In this document: in pieces, positions 1-7,657 of the stretch
Layout: each line of letters starts with the position of its first letter
Position numbering within the stretch: position 1 is the first letter of the stretch
NCBI GenBank assembly: GCA_002900555.1
Contig: MUGD01000038.1
Span: 1 to 17,104 of the forward strand
Length of the DNA stretch: 17,104 nucleotides
Source: Thermoplasmata archaeon M9B2D
Lineage (GTDB): Archaea > Thermoplasmatota > E2 > DHVEG-1
Direction: 5' to 3'
Made by a program: the position numbers and the translations under genes
Notes under the pieces: generated by a model
Told to the model about the DNA's origin: nothing
Seen by the model: only the letters and a program-made list of their open reading frames with translations
Database searches by the model: none

Positions 1-7
1 TGTGCAA

Positions 8-1078
8 TCATTTCATCGCTCTCACAAACAGATCAAATAAAAACTCAGTGTCATCAGGACCAGGGGATGCCTCTGGGTGGAATTGAGCGCCAAAAAACGG
101 TTTTGAGATATGTTTTATGCCTTCGTTGGTCTGATCATTGCCATTGTAGAACCATTCACGCCAATCCTGTGGGAGCGTGTCCGCATCCACGACGTATCCA
201 TGGTTCTGCGGTGTGATATAACAACGATTTGTCCCAACTTCTCTGCAGGGTTGATTCTGACTGCGATGCCCATATTTGAGTTTGTAGGTATTAGCACCTG
301 CTGCTAACCCCAGGATTTGGCAGCCAAGACAAATCCCAAGAATCGGGGTATTCCCTGAAAGGAGGGTGGTGACATGCGTGATGGTCTCGTTACATTTTTT
401 TGGGTCCCCGGGGCCATTGGAAAGGACGATACCGGAAACCTTCTCTGCGGTGAAATCGAAATCCCATGGAACACGTTTTACCGTAAACCCTCGTTTTAAA
501 AATGCCCGGATAAGACTGTTTTTCGTCCCACAATCCACAAGCAGGATGCTTGAAGTACCTTTTGTGTATGTTATCGGTTCTTTGATGCTGACCTCTGCAG
601 CAAGATTTTTTTTGTTTGGATCATAAAACGATTTTTCTTCAGGTCCATACACGATTTTTCCTAAGAGCGTACCTTTTGTTCGTAGTTTTTTTGTAAGCGC
701 TCTTGTATCTACTCCAAAGATACCAGGGATGTCATATTCTGTAAGCCATTCTGACAAGGATTTTTTGGCGTTCCAATGGGAATACTGGTGTGAACAATCG
801 GAGATTACCAATCCTTCGACCTGGATGTTCTCCGATTCAAAATAGCGTAACAAACCGTCTTCTGTTTCAGACCCAGGGACACCATAGTTCCCAATCAAGG
901 GATAGGTGAGTGTGAGGATTTGCCCTTTATATGAGGGGTCTGTGAGGGTCTCCGGGTAACCCACCATCCCTGTGTTGAACACCACCTCCCCATTCGCCCT
1001 ACGATGCGAACCAAAGCTATATCCGGGAAAAACAGCGCCGTCCTCTAGTATGAGCTTTGCATGTCTGGTTGGTTCCAC
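8..1078 (-). CDS. carA: Carbamoyl-phosphate synthase small (glutaminase) subunit
   Basis: Hydrolyses glutamine and passes ammonia to the large subunit CarB for carbamoyl phosphate, the precursor of pyrimidines and arginine; cytosolic. Residues 1-150 form the CarA N-terminal domain (LEDGAVFPGYSFG near the start, NTGMVGYPETLTDPSY at 35-50). Residues 176-356 are a class I glutamine amidotransferase domain with LSNGPGDP (219-226), nucleophile Cys250 in GICLGCQ, and His334/Glu336 in FHPEASPGP, so the triad is intact. The usual His of GICLGHQ is Cys here. The 356-residue length is normal for the family. The start is GTG; no in-frame ATG lies nearby, and a GAGGT motif sits 9 bases ahead of it. carB is not visible: only 7 bases remain downstream before the window edge. 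Confidence 0.97.
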   Translation of the reverse strand: MEPTRHAKLILEDGAVFPGYSFGSHRRANGEVVFNTGMVGYPETLTDPSYKGQILTLTYPLIGNYGVPGSETEDGLLRYFESENIQVEGLVISDCSHQYSHWNAKKSLSEWLTEYDIPGIFGVDTRALTKKLRTKGTLLGKIVYGPEEKSFYDPNKKNLAAEVSIKEPITYTKGTSSILLVDCGTKNSLIRAFLKRGFTVKRVPWDFDFTAEKVSGIVLSNGPGDPKKCNETITHVTTLLSGNTPILGICLGCQILGLAAGANTYKLKYGHRSQNQPCREVGTNRCYITPQNHGYVVDADTLPQDWREWFYNGNDQTNEGIKHISKPFFGAQFHPEASPGPDDTEFLFDLFVRAMK

Positions 1079-1095
1079 GGTACACCGACCTCACC

Positions 1096-1117
1096 CGTCA
1101 TAACTGCTTGTATGACG
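1096..1117 (-). promoter_or_regulatory. Inverted repeat in the carA leader/promoter
   Basis: A 7-base perfect inverted repeat (CGTCATA, 8-base spacer, TATGACG) lies between a TATA-like box (minus strand TTTAAAAC, 1136-1143) and the carA ribosome binding site (GAGGT, complement of 1088-1092). The expected transcription start, about 26 bases past the box, falls inside the dyad. It could be an operator or a leader hairpin next to the Shine-Dalgarno motif. The symmetry is seen; the regulatory role is inferred. Confidence 0.4.
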
Positions 1118-1150
1118 TACTCTGAATGCGGTTGTGTTTTAAAGAAATTG

Positions 1151-3139
1151 CTATGGTTTTCGTTGGCATGGTTGCTTCATGAAGCAATCGATATCGGCAA
1201 GCAGATTTTTTGATTCCCTCATCTCCTTTATGTATTGATGGAACCGTGGTGCGCGTTTGTCAAGGATCACTGCAACGCCACGGTCGTTCTCATTACGGAT
1301 CAACCGACCGATTGCCTGAAGCATTTTCCGTGCTGCTGGTGCTTGCATTGCGTATTCAAAGCCTTTGCCAAATTTCTGATCATAATAGTTCTGCAATCCA
1401 CGTTGGCGTACTGTCGGTTTTGGATAGGGGATGCCGACGATTACTGCTATCTCAAGTTGCTCAGCAGGGAAATCCATGCCTTCACTGATGCGTCCGCCCA
1501 TCACTGAAAAAAGTGCGGCACCAGTGTTGTTTCCATTTCCGCAGGATTTAAAGTCAGTGACAAGGTCCATAAGCTCCGACTGTGACATGTTCTGTTCTTC
1601 GATATAGAGGCAGCGGTGAATCTCGGCGAAACAGCCGTTTTTTTTAAACAGCGACAGTGTGTTGTAGCTTGGGAAAATGACCATGGTATTCTTTTCGAAT
1701 CGGTTGCAGATGCCGCTGACATGCTTCCACATCTGAGGTAGGATGGTTTTGTCTTTCATCAGCTCCTCGTATCGCGTGGTGACATCGCGGACAAAGAAAA
1801 TCTTCCGATTTTCCAGAGGGAATGGCGATGGATAGCTCGCGAGTCGTGTTTCCAAAGGAAGGCCAAGCGAGTCACGGTATTCATCAAGTGGCTCTAAGGT
1901 CCCTGACATATGGATGCTGCAGTGGACATCACGTAAAATGGAAGTTGCGATAGATGGGTCAAGGCAATATGCTTCCACCCGCGGGTTTTTCCCCTGACCT
2001 GTGTCTACAACAAGTTTGATGTATTGGTCCATCTCCACTGTTGTCCAGAAACTAAGGAACACTCCCAGGTTGTGGAGATAGGAACGGGGGAGTTTTCCGT
2101 CTTTTTGTTTGTACTCCTGAATCTTCGCTCCATAGGCATAGAGGTCTGCGATGATGTCCTTTAGTGTCTTACTGGTGATTTTCAAGCGTGAGAGGATCTC
2201 GACCTCAAGCTCATGAGAGGGGATGAGGGCATCGTTTTTTTCCGGGTTGATTTTTCGTATCCCACCCTCGAGCATCCCATAGACGTAGGTATCACGGAGA
2301 ACGGTGACGACGTCAAGCAGTTCTTCGCAGAAGGCACTAACAGAGATTCTTCCATCAGCAAGTGAAGGGTTCCCATACTGCTCTGCCTCCATTAGGCAGC
2401 TGGTCAACATCCAGGTGCTTAACTCCGCGGAGTACAGTTCCCGAAGATAATCAGGGAGGTTATGCGCCTCGTCAACAACAAGGATGATGTCTTCCTCGGC
2501 GATGGCAAGCCAGTCGAACAGTTTGATTCGGATGGATTTGTCAAACACATATACATATGGTACGACAACTACAAGGGCGTCATGGACGATGAGTTTGTTA
2601 ATCTCATAGGGACAAATCCCTTGTTTTTTACAGGTTTCTAGGAACTCTTCTGCGGTCGGTAGGTTTTCCATTGCCCAGTGCATGATGGTGTCGACACGGT
2701 CTTTATCGGCAAGGTAGGTTCGGTAGTAACGGCATCCTTTTCTTTTTTCTTGGACTGCGAGTTTTTTTTGAAAGGAGCAGAACCGGGAGAGTTCCTCTGA
2801 GTTGCCATTTTGGATCTCTGGATTGTCTCGCGCAAGTAAGCACATGTTCCCACGACCTTGCATGCCGACCCCGTAGATTCGTATATCGTTGGTTTTCTTC
2901 TTTATTGCACGCAGCTCATGAATCACCTGTTGCTGCTGTGCATTGGTTCGCGTCGTGTAAATGATTTTTTTGTTGTATTCGAGTGCGTAGGAGAGTGCTG
3001 CAGCCAGAACGCAGATGGTTTTTCCCGACCCAGTGCCTGATTCGAAAGCGAATTGTGTGCGTTTTGTCAGCGCGTTTTTGATTTCCTGTATGATTTCTGT
3101 TTGGTTTTTTCGTGGTGAATAAGGAAAAAGCTCCGCCAT
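1151..3139 (-). CDS. XPD/Rad3-family iron-sulfur DNA helicase
   Basis: ATP-dependent superfamily 2 helicase of the XPD/DinG type, expected to unwind DNA 5' to 3' in repair. Motifs in order are Walker A GTGSGKT (35-41), DEAH (223-226), SGTL (412-415), GGRISEGMDF (548-557) and QAIGRLIR (608-615). Between Walker A and DEAH lie Cys100, Cys121, Cys136 and Cys176 (the last in GICPYE, as in human XPD), which fit the four ligands of the 4Fe-4S cluster; Cys170 is an extra candidate. The 662-residue length is typical of archaeal XPD. The ATG has no convincing Shine-Dalgarno motif, but minus-strand CTATAAAA lies about 55 bases upstream. carA follows 72 bases downstream with its own TATA-like box. It could be a DinG-like paralogue rather than the XPD orthologue. 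Confidence 0.92.
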   Translation of the reverse strand: MAELFPYSPRKNQTEIIQEIKNALTKRTQFAFESGTGSGKTICVLAAALSYALEYNKKIIYTTRTNAQQQQVIHELRAIKKKTNDIRIYGVGMQGRGNMCLLARDNPEIQNGNSEELSRFCSFQKKLAVQEKRKGCRYYRTYLADKDRVDTIMHWAMENLPTAEEFLETCKKQGICPYEINKLIVHDALVVVVPYVYVFDKSIRIKLFDWLAIAEEDIILVVDEAHNLPDYLRELYSAELSTWMLTSCLMEAEQYGNPSLADGRISVSAFCEELLDVVTVLRDTYVYGMLEGGIRKINPEKNDALIPSHELEVEILSRLKITSKTLKDIIADLYAYGAKIQEYKQKDGKLPRSYLHNLGVFLSFWTTVEMDQYIKLVVDTGQGKNPRVEAYCLDPSIATSILRDVHCSIHMSGTLEPLDEYRDSLGLPLETRLASYPSPFPLENRKIFFVRDVTTRYEELMKDKTILPQMWKHVSGICNRFEKNTMVIFPSYNTLSLFKKNGCFAEIHRCLYIEEQNMSQSELMDLVTDFKSCGNGNNTGAALFSVMGGRISEGMDFPAEQLEIAVIVGIPYPKPTVRQRGLQNYYDQKFGKGFEYAMQAPAARKMLQAIGRLIRNENDRGVAVILDKRAPRFHQYIKEMRESKNLLADIDCFMKQPCQRKP

Positions 3140-3189
3140 CCATCACGCGAATAGCATTTGCAGTACATAGAGTTGTTGGAGAGATGAGG

Positions 3190-3197
3190 TTTTATAG
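3190..3197. promoter_or_regulatory. TATA element in the divergent helicase/taw2 spacer
   Basis: TTTTATAG on the plus strand reads CTATAAAA on the minus strand, and it is the best TATA candidate between the two divergent genes. Used on the minus strand it predicts a leader of about 28 bases for the helicase. Used on the plus strand it predicts a start almost at the taw2 ATG. The spacer is 82 bases, so the two promoters must share or overlap. Confidence 0.4.
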
Positions 3198-3221
3198 GGG
3201 AAGCGTATGTAAGAAGAGACG

Positions 3222-4064
3222 ATGCGACAGACGCCGTTTGAACGTATAAAAACAATGGTATCATCGGAGGTGCCTTCCGAACTGCTCGCGTTTCTCCCTG
3301 ATAAATGGGAGAAGATCGGCTCGGTTGTGATACTTCGGGTATGTGAGAAGCTGAAACCGTATCAGCAGATCATCGGGAAGGCTTATGCAAAGGTGCTTGG
3401 GTGTTCGTCGACGTTACATGCTATGGGCGGGGTTTTAGGCGTGTACCGGGAGCCATGCGTCGAGGTGATTTTTGGGTCGAATCAAACAGAGACGATCCAC
3501 CGGGAGAACGGGATTCGGTATAGGCTTGACCCACAGCGGATTATGTTCTCCTCTGGCAATTTGGCTGAGCGGAAGAGGATGGCGACGGTCGTAAAGCATG
3601 ATGAAACCGTGGTTGATTTGTTCGCAGGAATTGGGTATTTCACGCTTCCGATGGCTGTGTATGGCAAACCAAAGAGGATTGCTGCGTGTGAGATCAATCC
3701 AGTGGCCTATCACTATCTCTGTCAGAATGTGGTGTTGAACCATGTCAGTGATATCGTCTTGCCGTTGCTTGGGGATAATCGATGTGTTGCACCTAAGGGG
3801 AATGCAGACCGGGTGGTCCTTGGGTTTCTGCATGGTTCCGAAGAGTTTTTACCGCTTGCTGTTGAGTGTTTGCGAGATACGGGTGGTATGCTTCACTATC
3901 ATCAGCTGGTCCCCGTCGAGTCGATTCCAGATCAACCGTTGTCGTATGTAGAAACGGTTGCGATGCGTGCCGGTCGTTCTGTTGAATTGGTACAAGTACA
4001 GGTGGTTAAATCCTATGCCCCCGGGATTGACCATGTCGTCCTTGATGTTAGGGTGGTGGGATGA
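3222..4064 (+). CDS. taw2: tRNA(Phe) wyosine-pathway aminocarboxypropyltransferase Taw2/TYW2
   Basis: Transfers the 3-amino-3-carboxypropyl (acp) group of S-adenosylmethionine to the 4-demethylwyosine side position at G37 of tRNA(Phe). It belongs to the Trm5/TYW2 class I fold. Visible parts are the conserved linker FSSGNLAERKRM (109-120), SAM motif DLFAGIGYFTLP (132-143), acidic residue Glu157 in CEINP, and the C-terminal KSYAPGIDHVVLDV (263-276). Trm5 methyltransferases carry an NPP-type motif after the DRV strand; here the segment reads DRVVLGFLH (196-204), the Taw2 pattern, which is why I prefer Taw2 to Trm5. The 280 residues fit an archaeal form without the D1 domain. It overlaps tsr3 by 4 bases. 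No clear ribosome binding site is seen, so the gene is perhaps nearly leaderless. Confidence 0.85.
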   Translation: MRQTPFERIKTMVSSEVPSELLAFLPDKWEKIGSVVILRVCEKLKPYQQIIGKAYAKVLGCSSTLHAMGGVLGVYREPCVEVIFGSNQTETIHRENGIRYRLDPQRIMFSSGNLAERKRMATVVKHDETVVDLFAGIGYFTLPMAVYGKPKRIAACEINPVAYHYLCQNVVLNHVSDIVLPLLGDNRCVAPKGNADRVVLGFLHGSEEFLPLAVECLRDTGGMLHYHQLVPVESIPDQPLSYVETVAMRAGRSVELVQVQVVKSYAPGIDHVVLDVRVVG

Positions 4065-4576
4065 GCTTCCCTGTTCGGTTGGTGGTGTATCATACAAATG
4101 ATGATGACCCGAAAAAGTGTACTGCAAGGAAATTGCATCGGTTCGGGTATGCGTCTCTTGAGAAGAGTATCAGACGGTTGCCGTCTCATGCCGTGCTGTT
4201 ACATCCGTTTGCAGAGAAGAGCGTGTCACGAGAGGATTTGCCGGATGTAAAACACCATGGGCTGGTCGCATTGGATTGTTCCTGGAAAACCGCTGAACAG
4301 ACGTTTAACGCGCTTAAGACTTCCATGGTGCCTCGTGCATTGCCGTTTTTGCTTGCAGCAAACCCAGTGAATTATGGGAAACCCTATCAGTTAAGCACTC
4401 TTGAGGCGTTTGCAGCTGCATTGTATATCCTTTCGGAAGTGACGCAGGCGGAGGAAATCGTACGAATCTATACCTGGGGACATCGGTTTTTGGAGTTGAA
4501 CCGTGAGCCGCTTGAGGAGTATCGACAAGCACACACGAGTCTGCAGGTGATCGAGGCCATGAAAAAATATATATAA
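4061..4576 (+). CDS. tsr3: 16S rRNA aminocarboxypropyltransferase Tsr3
   Basis: Transfers the acp group of SAM to a uridine or modified uridine in helix 31 of small-subunit rRNA (18S m1acp3-pseudouridine in yeast, 16S acp3U near position 966 in haloarchaea). It is a SPOUT-like fold unrelated to Taw2. Family motifs are plain: CTARKL (20-25), LDCSW (71-75), RALPFLLAANPVNYGKP (92-108) and LSTLEAFAAALYI (111-123). The 171-residue length is usual for archaeal Tsr3, and no C-terminal extension is present. The ATG overlaps the taw2 stop as ATGA, with a GGTGG run just upstream, so translation is probably coupled. The following 56 bases are AT-rich and carry the acdA promoter. Confidence 0.95.
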   Translation: MSFPVRLVVYHTNDDDPKKCTARKLHRFGYASLEKSIRRLPSHAVLLHPFAEKSVSREDLPDVKHHGLVALDCSWKTAEQTFNALKTSMVPRALPFLLAANPVNYGKPYQLSTLEAFAAALYILSEVTQAEEIVRIYTWGHRFLELNREPLEEYRQAHTSLQVIEAMKKYI

Positions 4577-4592
4577 AAAGATATTCTAAAAG

Positions 4593-4604
4593 ATATATAA
4601 TATA
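4593..4604 (+). promoter_or_regulatory. TATA box of acdA
   Basis: ATATATAATATA in a very AT-rich spacer. The expected start, 25-27 bases past the box centre, leaves a leader of about 9 bases before the acdA ATG. This separates acdA from the taw2-tsr3 unit. Confidence 0.55.
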
Positions 4605-4632
4605 TTCCAGCATCTTTAAGTAACAAAAGGGA

Positions 4633-6051
4633 ATGTCTACAAAAAAAGAAACAGAGGAAGAGGGCATGACATCATCACTTGAAACGTTCTTCAAACCAAA
4701 AAGCATCGCGGTCATCGGGGCTTCAAAAAACCCAACAAAAATCGGACACGCATCCTTAAAAAACATCCTTATCTCAGATTACTCCTGTAAACTGTACCCA
4801 GTCAACCCAAAAGAAGACGAAATACTTGGCCTGAAATGCTACAAGAAACTTACCGACGTCCCTGGTACCATCGACCTAGCGATGATCGCAGTCCCCGAGC
4901 CAATCGTCGTCGAAATCATAAAAGACTGTGTGAAAAAAAAAGTAAAATATGTCATTATCATCACCTCAGGGTTCTCCGAGATCGGAAACCACGAAGCGGA
5001 AGAAACCATAAAAAAACTTATGCATGGAACAGGACTCAGGATCCTAGGGCCAAACACCATGGGATATAAAAACGCATCAGACAACCTTGACGTCTCCTTT
5101 GTCTTTGGCATGCCACGAAAAGGAAACCTTGCCCTCATCAGTCAAAGTGGTGCACTGGGCATGGGGATGATCTACCTTGCCAACAATGAGTTCGTCGGAC
5201 TATCAAAAATCATCGGCGTTGGAAACAAACTTGACATCGATGACGACGATCTCGTGGACTACTTCAGTGCAGACCCTGAAACAAAAGTAATCGGACTGTA
5301 CATTGAAGGGATCAGACACGGACGAGACTTCATGAACAGCATCAAAGCATGTCACAAACCAATCCTCGTGGTCAAGGCAGGTAGAAGCGCAGCCGGCGCA
5401 CGAGCGACCGCATCCCACACCGGCTCGATGGCAGGAAGCGACGAACTATACAGTGCAGCGATCAAACAAGCAGGCGGAATCCGCTGCCGTGATCTCGTAG
5501 AACTCTTTGACATGGCACGGGCACTTGCCGGTCAACCGGCGGCCAGAGGAAACCGGATTGGTATCATCACCAACGGGGGCGGACTTGGGATCCTTCTCAC
5601 CGACGCCTGCGAGGCAAATGGCCTCACCGTGCCAAAACTCTCACCAAAGACGTTTAAAAAAATCGAAACCATCATCCCAGGGCTTGTCAGACCAAACAAC
5701 CCCGTTGACCTTGTCGCAGATGCAGGCTTTTACCGATACTGGGCATCCACCCGTGCACTTCTTGAAGATGAAAACATCGATGGCATCATCGTCGCAGCGG
5801 TACATGCAGGGTACGCTCGACCTCGGGAATACGCAGGCGCCATCCTAAAAATGATTCACCAGCAGAAACTGCACCATGAATACGAAAAACCGATACTCGG
5901 ATGCTGGGTCGGAGGGAAAGAATTCGAAGACCTCGTCCTTGACCTCAAAGCAGTCGGCGTCCCCATCTATCCCTCCTCATGGAGAGCAGCACGAGCGATG
6001 CTGGCACTTCACTTAGAAGGAGAACGGTTAAAGAGAGAACAAAAACTCTAA
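4633..6051 (+). CDS. acdA: ADP-forming acetyl-CoA synthetase, alpha subunit
   Basis: Converts acyl-CoA plus ADP and phosphate to acid, CoA and ATP, the main substrate-level energy step of archaeal peptide and sugar fermentation; it also works in reverse for acetate use. Residues 17-140 are a CoA-binding Rossmann domain (FFKPKSIAVIGASKNPTKIG at 19-38, ILGPNTMGY at 137-145). Two succinyl-CoA-ligase-like domains follow, with ISQSGALG (169-176) and the phosphohistidine candidate His262 in ASHTGSMAGSDELY, then NGGGLGILLTDA (314-325). The protein ends at 472 residues without the ATP-grasp domain, so it is an alpha-only form and needs a separate beta subunit not seen here. An alternative start is Met12. 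Codons favour A and C at third positions, unlike taw2-tsr3 just upstream. Confidence 0.93.
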   Translation: MSTKKETEEEGMTSSLETFFKPKSIAVIGASKNPTKIGHASLKNILISDYSCKLYPVNPKEDEILGLKCYKKLTDVPGTIDLAMIAVPEPIVVEIIKDCVKKKVKYVIIITSGFSEIGNHEAEETIKKLMHGTGLRILGPNTMGYKNASDNLDVSFVFGMPRKGNLALISQSGALGMGMIYLANNEFVGLSKIIGVGNKLDIDDDDLVDYFSADPETKVIGLYIEGIRHGRDFMNSIKACHKPILVVKAGRSAAGARATASHTGSMAGSDELYSAAIKQAGGIRCRDLVELFDMARALAGQPAARGNRIGIITNGGGLGILLTDACEANGLTVPKLSPKTFKKIETIIPGLVRPNNPVDLVADAGFYRYWASTRALLEDENIDGIIVAAVHAGYARPREYAGAILKMIHQQKLHHEYEKPILGCWVGGKEFEDLVLDLKAVGVPIYPSSWRAARAMLALHLEGERLKREQKL

Positions 6052-6389
6052 TCGACCCAGTCGACCTCAAGGATCTTCTTCCAGTCTGTTTTCTTATTTT
6101 TCCATTTCTCAATCGTGTCCTTTGAAAGACACTCCTGACACAACCCAACCATAGTAAAATAACAGGAGCTACAGACCGAGTTCCCACATTTTATACAAAC
6201 AAATTTCGCCGGATGGACACGACAGATGTCACATTTTCCCTTCGGTTTCTTATCCTTTAACCGCTCTTGGATAATTTTTGAGATATCTGCTTGTTCCTCT
6301 GCAGAAACCCATTGTTTCAGATCCTTGTTCATAGTGATAGATGGTGTTTTCGCAGATGAATTTTTTTGAGGCGTATTTTGTTCACTCAT
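6048..6389 (-). CDS. Eight-cysteine zinc-binding protein (B-box/zinc-ribbon-like)
   Basis: I do not recognise a named family. The first 50 residues are polar and probably disordered or helical. Residues 53-87 hold four CxxC pairs: Cys53/56, 65/68, 73/76 and 84/87, enough for two interleaved zinc ions as in B-box or HIT/MYND-type fingers. The tail (90-113) is rich in Lys and Trp (EKWKNKKTDWKKILEVDWVD). Such small proteins usually mediate protein or RNA contacts. It lies 37 bases after carS on the same strand and may share its transcript. Its TAG stop overlaps the acdA TAA stop (4 bases shared between convergent genes). That the ORF is real is supported by the cysteine spacing; the function is unknown. 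Confidence 0.82.
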   Translation of the reverse strand: MSEQNTPQKNSSAKTPSITMNKDLKQWVSAEEQADISKIIQERLKDKKPKGKCDICRVHPAKFVCIKCGNSVCSSCYFTMVGLCQECLSKDTIEKWKNKKTDWKKILEVDWVD

Positions 6390-6426
6390 ACTGCCGCCAG
6401 AAATCCAAATACACTATGAAATCCCA

Positions 6427-7032
6427 TCAAACTCTTAAATTTTTTGTATGACTCTGTTTCATTTTCCGGAACAGAGCATTTGCAGTAATATGGATAAACG
6501 GGGTCACAACCAGAAGAATGAGGATATGCCAGACGGTAAGGTTACGGAAAAACCATTGATCGTCAGTCACCCGAAGAAGGAAAAGAGCCTCACTGACTAA
6601 AAAACTGAAGAGAAGTGCACCAAGTAAAAAATCAATCTGATCAAAGGGAATCCAGTCCTGACCTCGGTCCTTGCCGATACGCCGTTTAAAGAAACTTTCG
6701 ATGATGTCACCAAGTAACGCTCCAAAACTAAGGGAAAAAAGGATTAGGATCATCAGGGGAAAGCCTTCAAAGTGTGTAAGATTAAGATAGCGATACTCGC
6801 TTGACTGGATGTATGACGCGGCAACCGCAAGTCCGAACCCAGCAGTCATCCCAAGAAAGGTCCCTGAGAACAATCCTTTCCATGTCTTCCCATCCCCCAG
6901 GATGCGACGTCCGTCTTTCCAGGTCCTTCCAAAGTCGATTGGGGTTCCTCCCCCCACAATCACCGCGCTTGCGTTGGCAATATAGACAGGGATGACAATC
7001 CAGAACGCCTGCAGAACAGTGGTATAGTCCAT
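6427..7032 (-). CDS. carS: CDP-archaeol synthase
   Basis: Activates 2,3-digeranylgeranylglyceryl phosphate with CTP to CDP-archaeol, the branch point for archaeal polar lipids; integral membrane enzyme. Five hydrophobic segments are visible (about 8-24, 52-72, 92-110, 134-152, 166-184). Conserved polar motifs are GGGTPIDFGR (27-36), DGRRILGDGKTWKG (40-53), GALLGD (104-109), SFFKRRIGKDRGQDW (113-127) and DQIDFLLGAL (131-140), as in the CarS/CdsA-like family, with the usual acidic and Lys residues present. The 201-residue length is slightly above the common 165-180 because of an extended middle loop. Minus-strand TACATAAATT (complement of 7076-7085) could be its own TATA box, overlapping the stop of the regulator upstream. 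Confidence 0.94.
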   Translation of the reverse strand: MDYTTVLQAFWIVIPVYIANASAVIVGGGTPIDFGRTWKDGRRILGDGKTWKGLFSGTFLGMTAGFGLAVAASYIQSSEYRYLNLTHFEGFPLMILILFSLSFGALLGDIIESFFKRRIGKDRGQDWIPFDQIDFLLGALLFSFLVSEALFLLRVTDDQWFFRNLTVWHILILLVVTPFIHITANALFRKMKQSHTKNLRV

Positions 7033-7078
7033 AGCAGTCGAAATAATCCAAGAGCTTAAAACGATTGTGAAAAAAAAT

Positions 7079-7600
7079 TTATGTACTCTCGGGTCCAGGT
7101 TGCGTTCGTGTGATTTTTAAGCCGGTGTATCGGAATTTGTTTGACCGTTTCACCAATGCTTTCAATGCAGTATTGGAGATGCCAAATTTCTCGGAAACCT
7201 TATTTGCAAACGTTCCAGCAGAGCCTATGAAGTCGCAAATGTCTTCTTCAAGTCTTTTAAATTGAAAGTCATCTAAGGAGGAAACATTAAAAATCTCACT
7301 GATTTCATTGACCGGGCAGGAGATGTTGATGTTAAAGAGCGAGTAAAAAGACCGATACATCTTCTGTGGTTTTCCATCGATGCCATCCTCAGGGGTTGTC
7401 CATTTGGTTTCTGCTAGTTTCATTTTATCAAAGAATTCAAGGGCATCTCGTCCATCTTCTCCGAACTTGTCAAGGATAAGGCTACTTGGTATCCAATCCT
7501 TGGATATCTCCATAAAAACTTCTTTTTTTGTCGGCGAATCAAATGCCCTTATTATTGATACCAAATCAGTTGAATCATTAATTACTTTTGTTCGTATCAT
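7079..7600 (-). CDS. ArsR-like winged-helix transcriptional regulator
   Basis: Predicted DNA-binding regulator of the type annotated as ArsR family in Methanomassiliicoccales and other Thermoplasmatota. Recognition rests on remembered family features: LVSIIRAFDSPTKKEVF (13-29), a winged-helix half through EKFGEDGRDALEFFDKMKL, a central YRSFYSLFNINISCPVNEIS stretch, and a second HTH-like C-terminal half with FANKVSEKFGISNTALKALVKRS (131-153). No metal-binding Cys cluster typical of true ArsR sensors is seen. A minus-strand TATAAATAT (complement of 7649-7657) predicts a leader of about 27 bases. carS starts 46 bases downstream, so lipid genes are a possible target or the regulator may be autoregulatory; this is inference from proximity only. 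Confidence 0.75.
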   Translation of the reverse strand: MIRTKVINDSTDLVSIIRAFDSPTKKEVFMEISKDWIPSSLILDKFGEDGRDALEFFDKMKLAETKWTTPEDGIDGKPQKMYRSFYSLFNINISCPVNEISEIFNVSSLDDFQFKRLEEDICDFIGSAGTFANKVSEKFGISNTALKALVKRSNKFRYTGLKITRTQPGPEST

Positions 7601-7648
7601 TTGATGATTACCTATTTATATATGAGGTACCCACAAACAGCTTCTCTC

Positions 7649-7657
7649 ATATTTATA
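7649..7657 (-). promoter_or_regulatory. TATA box of the winged-helix regulator
   Basis: Minus-strand TATAAATAT, centred about 53 bases ahead of the regulator ATG, giving an expected leader near 27 bases. A second AT-rich box (complement of 7612-7623) is too close to the start to serve. The whole 7601-7773 spacer is very AT-rich and shows no other gene. Confidence 0.4.

Noticed and set aside
3435..3833. Long minus-strand frame inside taw2 (132 codons).
   Set aside because: It mirrors the taw2 reading frame, has no family features, and taw2 is well supported by motifs.
7071..7100. Possible copy of the tRNA-Ala 3' end at the end of the regulator gene (an island like that at tRNA-Ser).
   Set aside because: Only ACTC and TCGGG agree, with different spacing; too short to count as a repeat.
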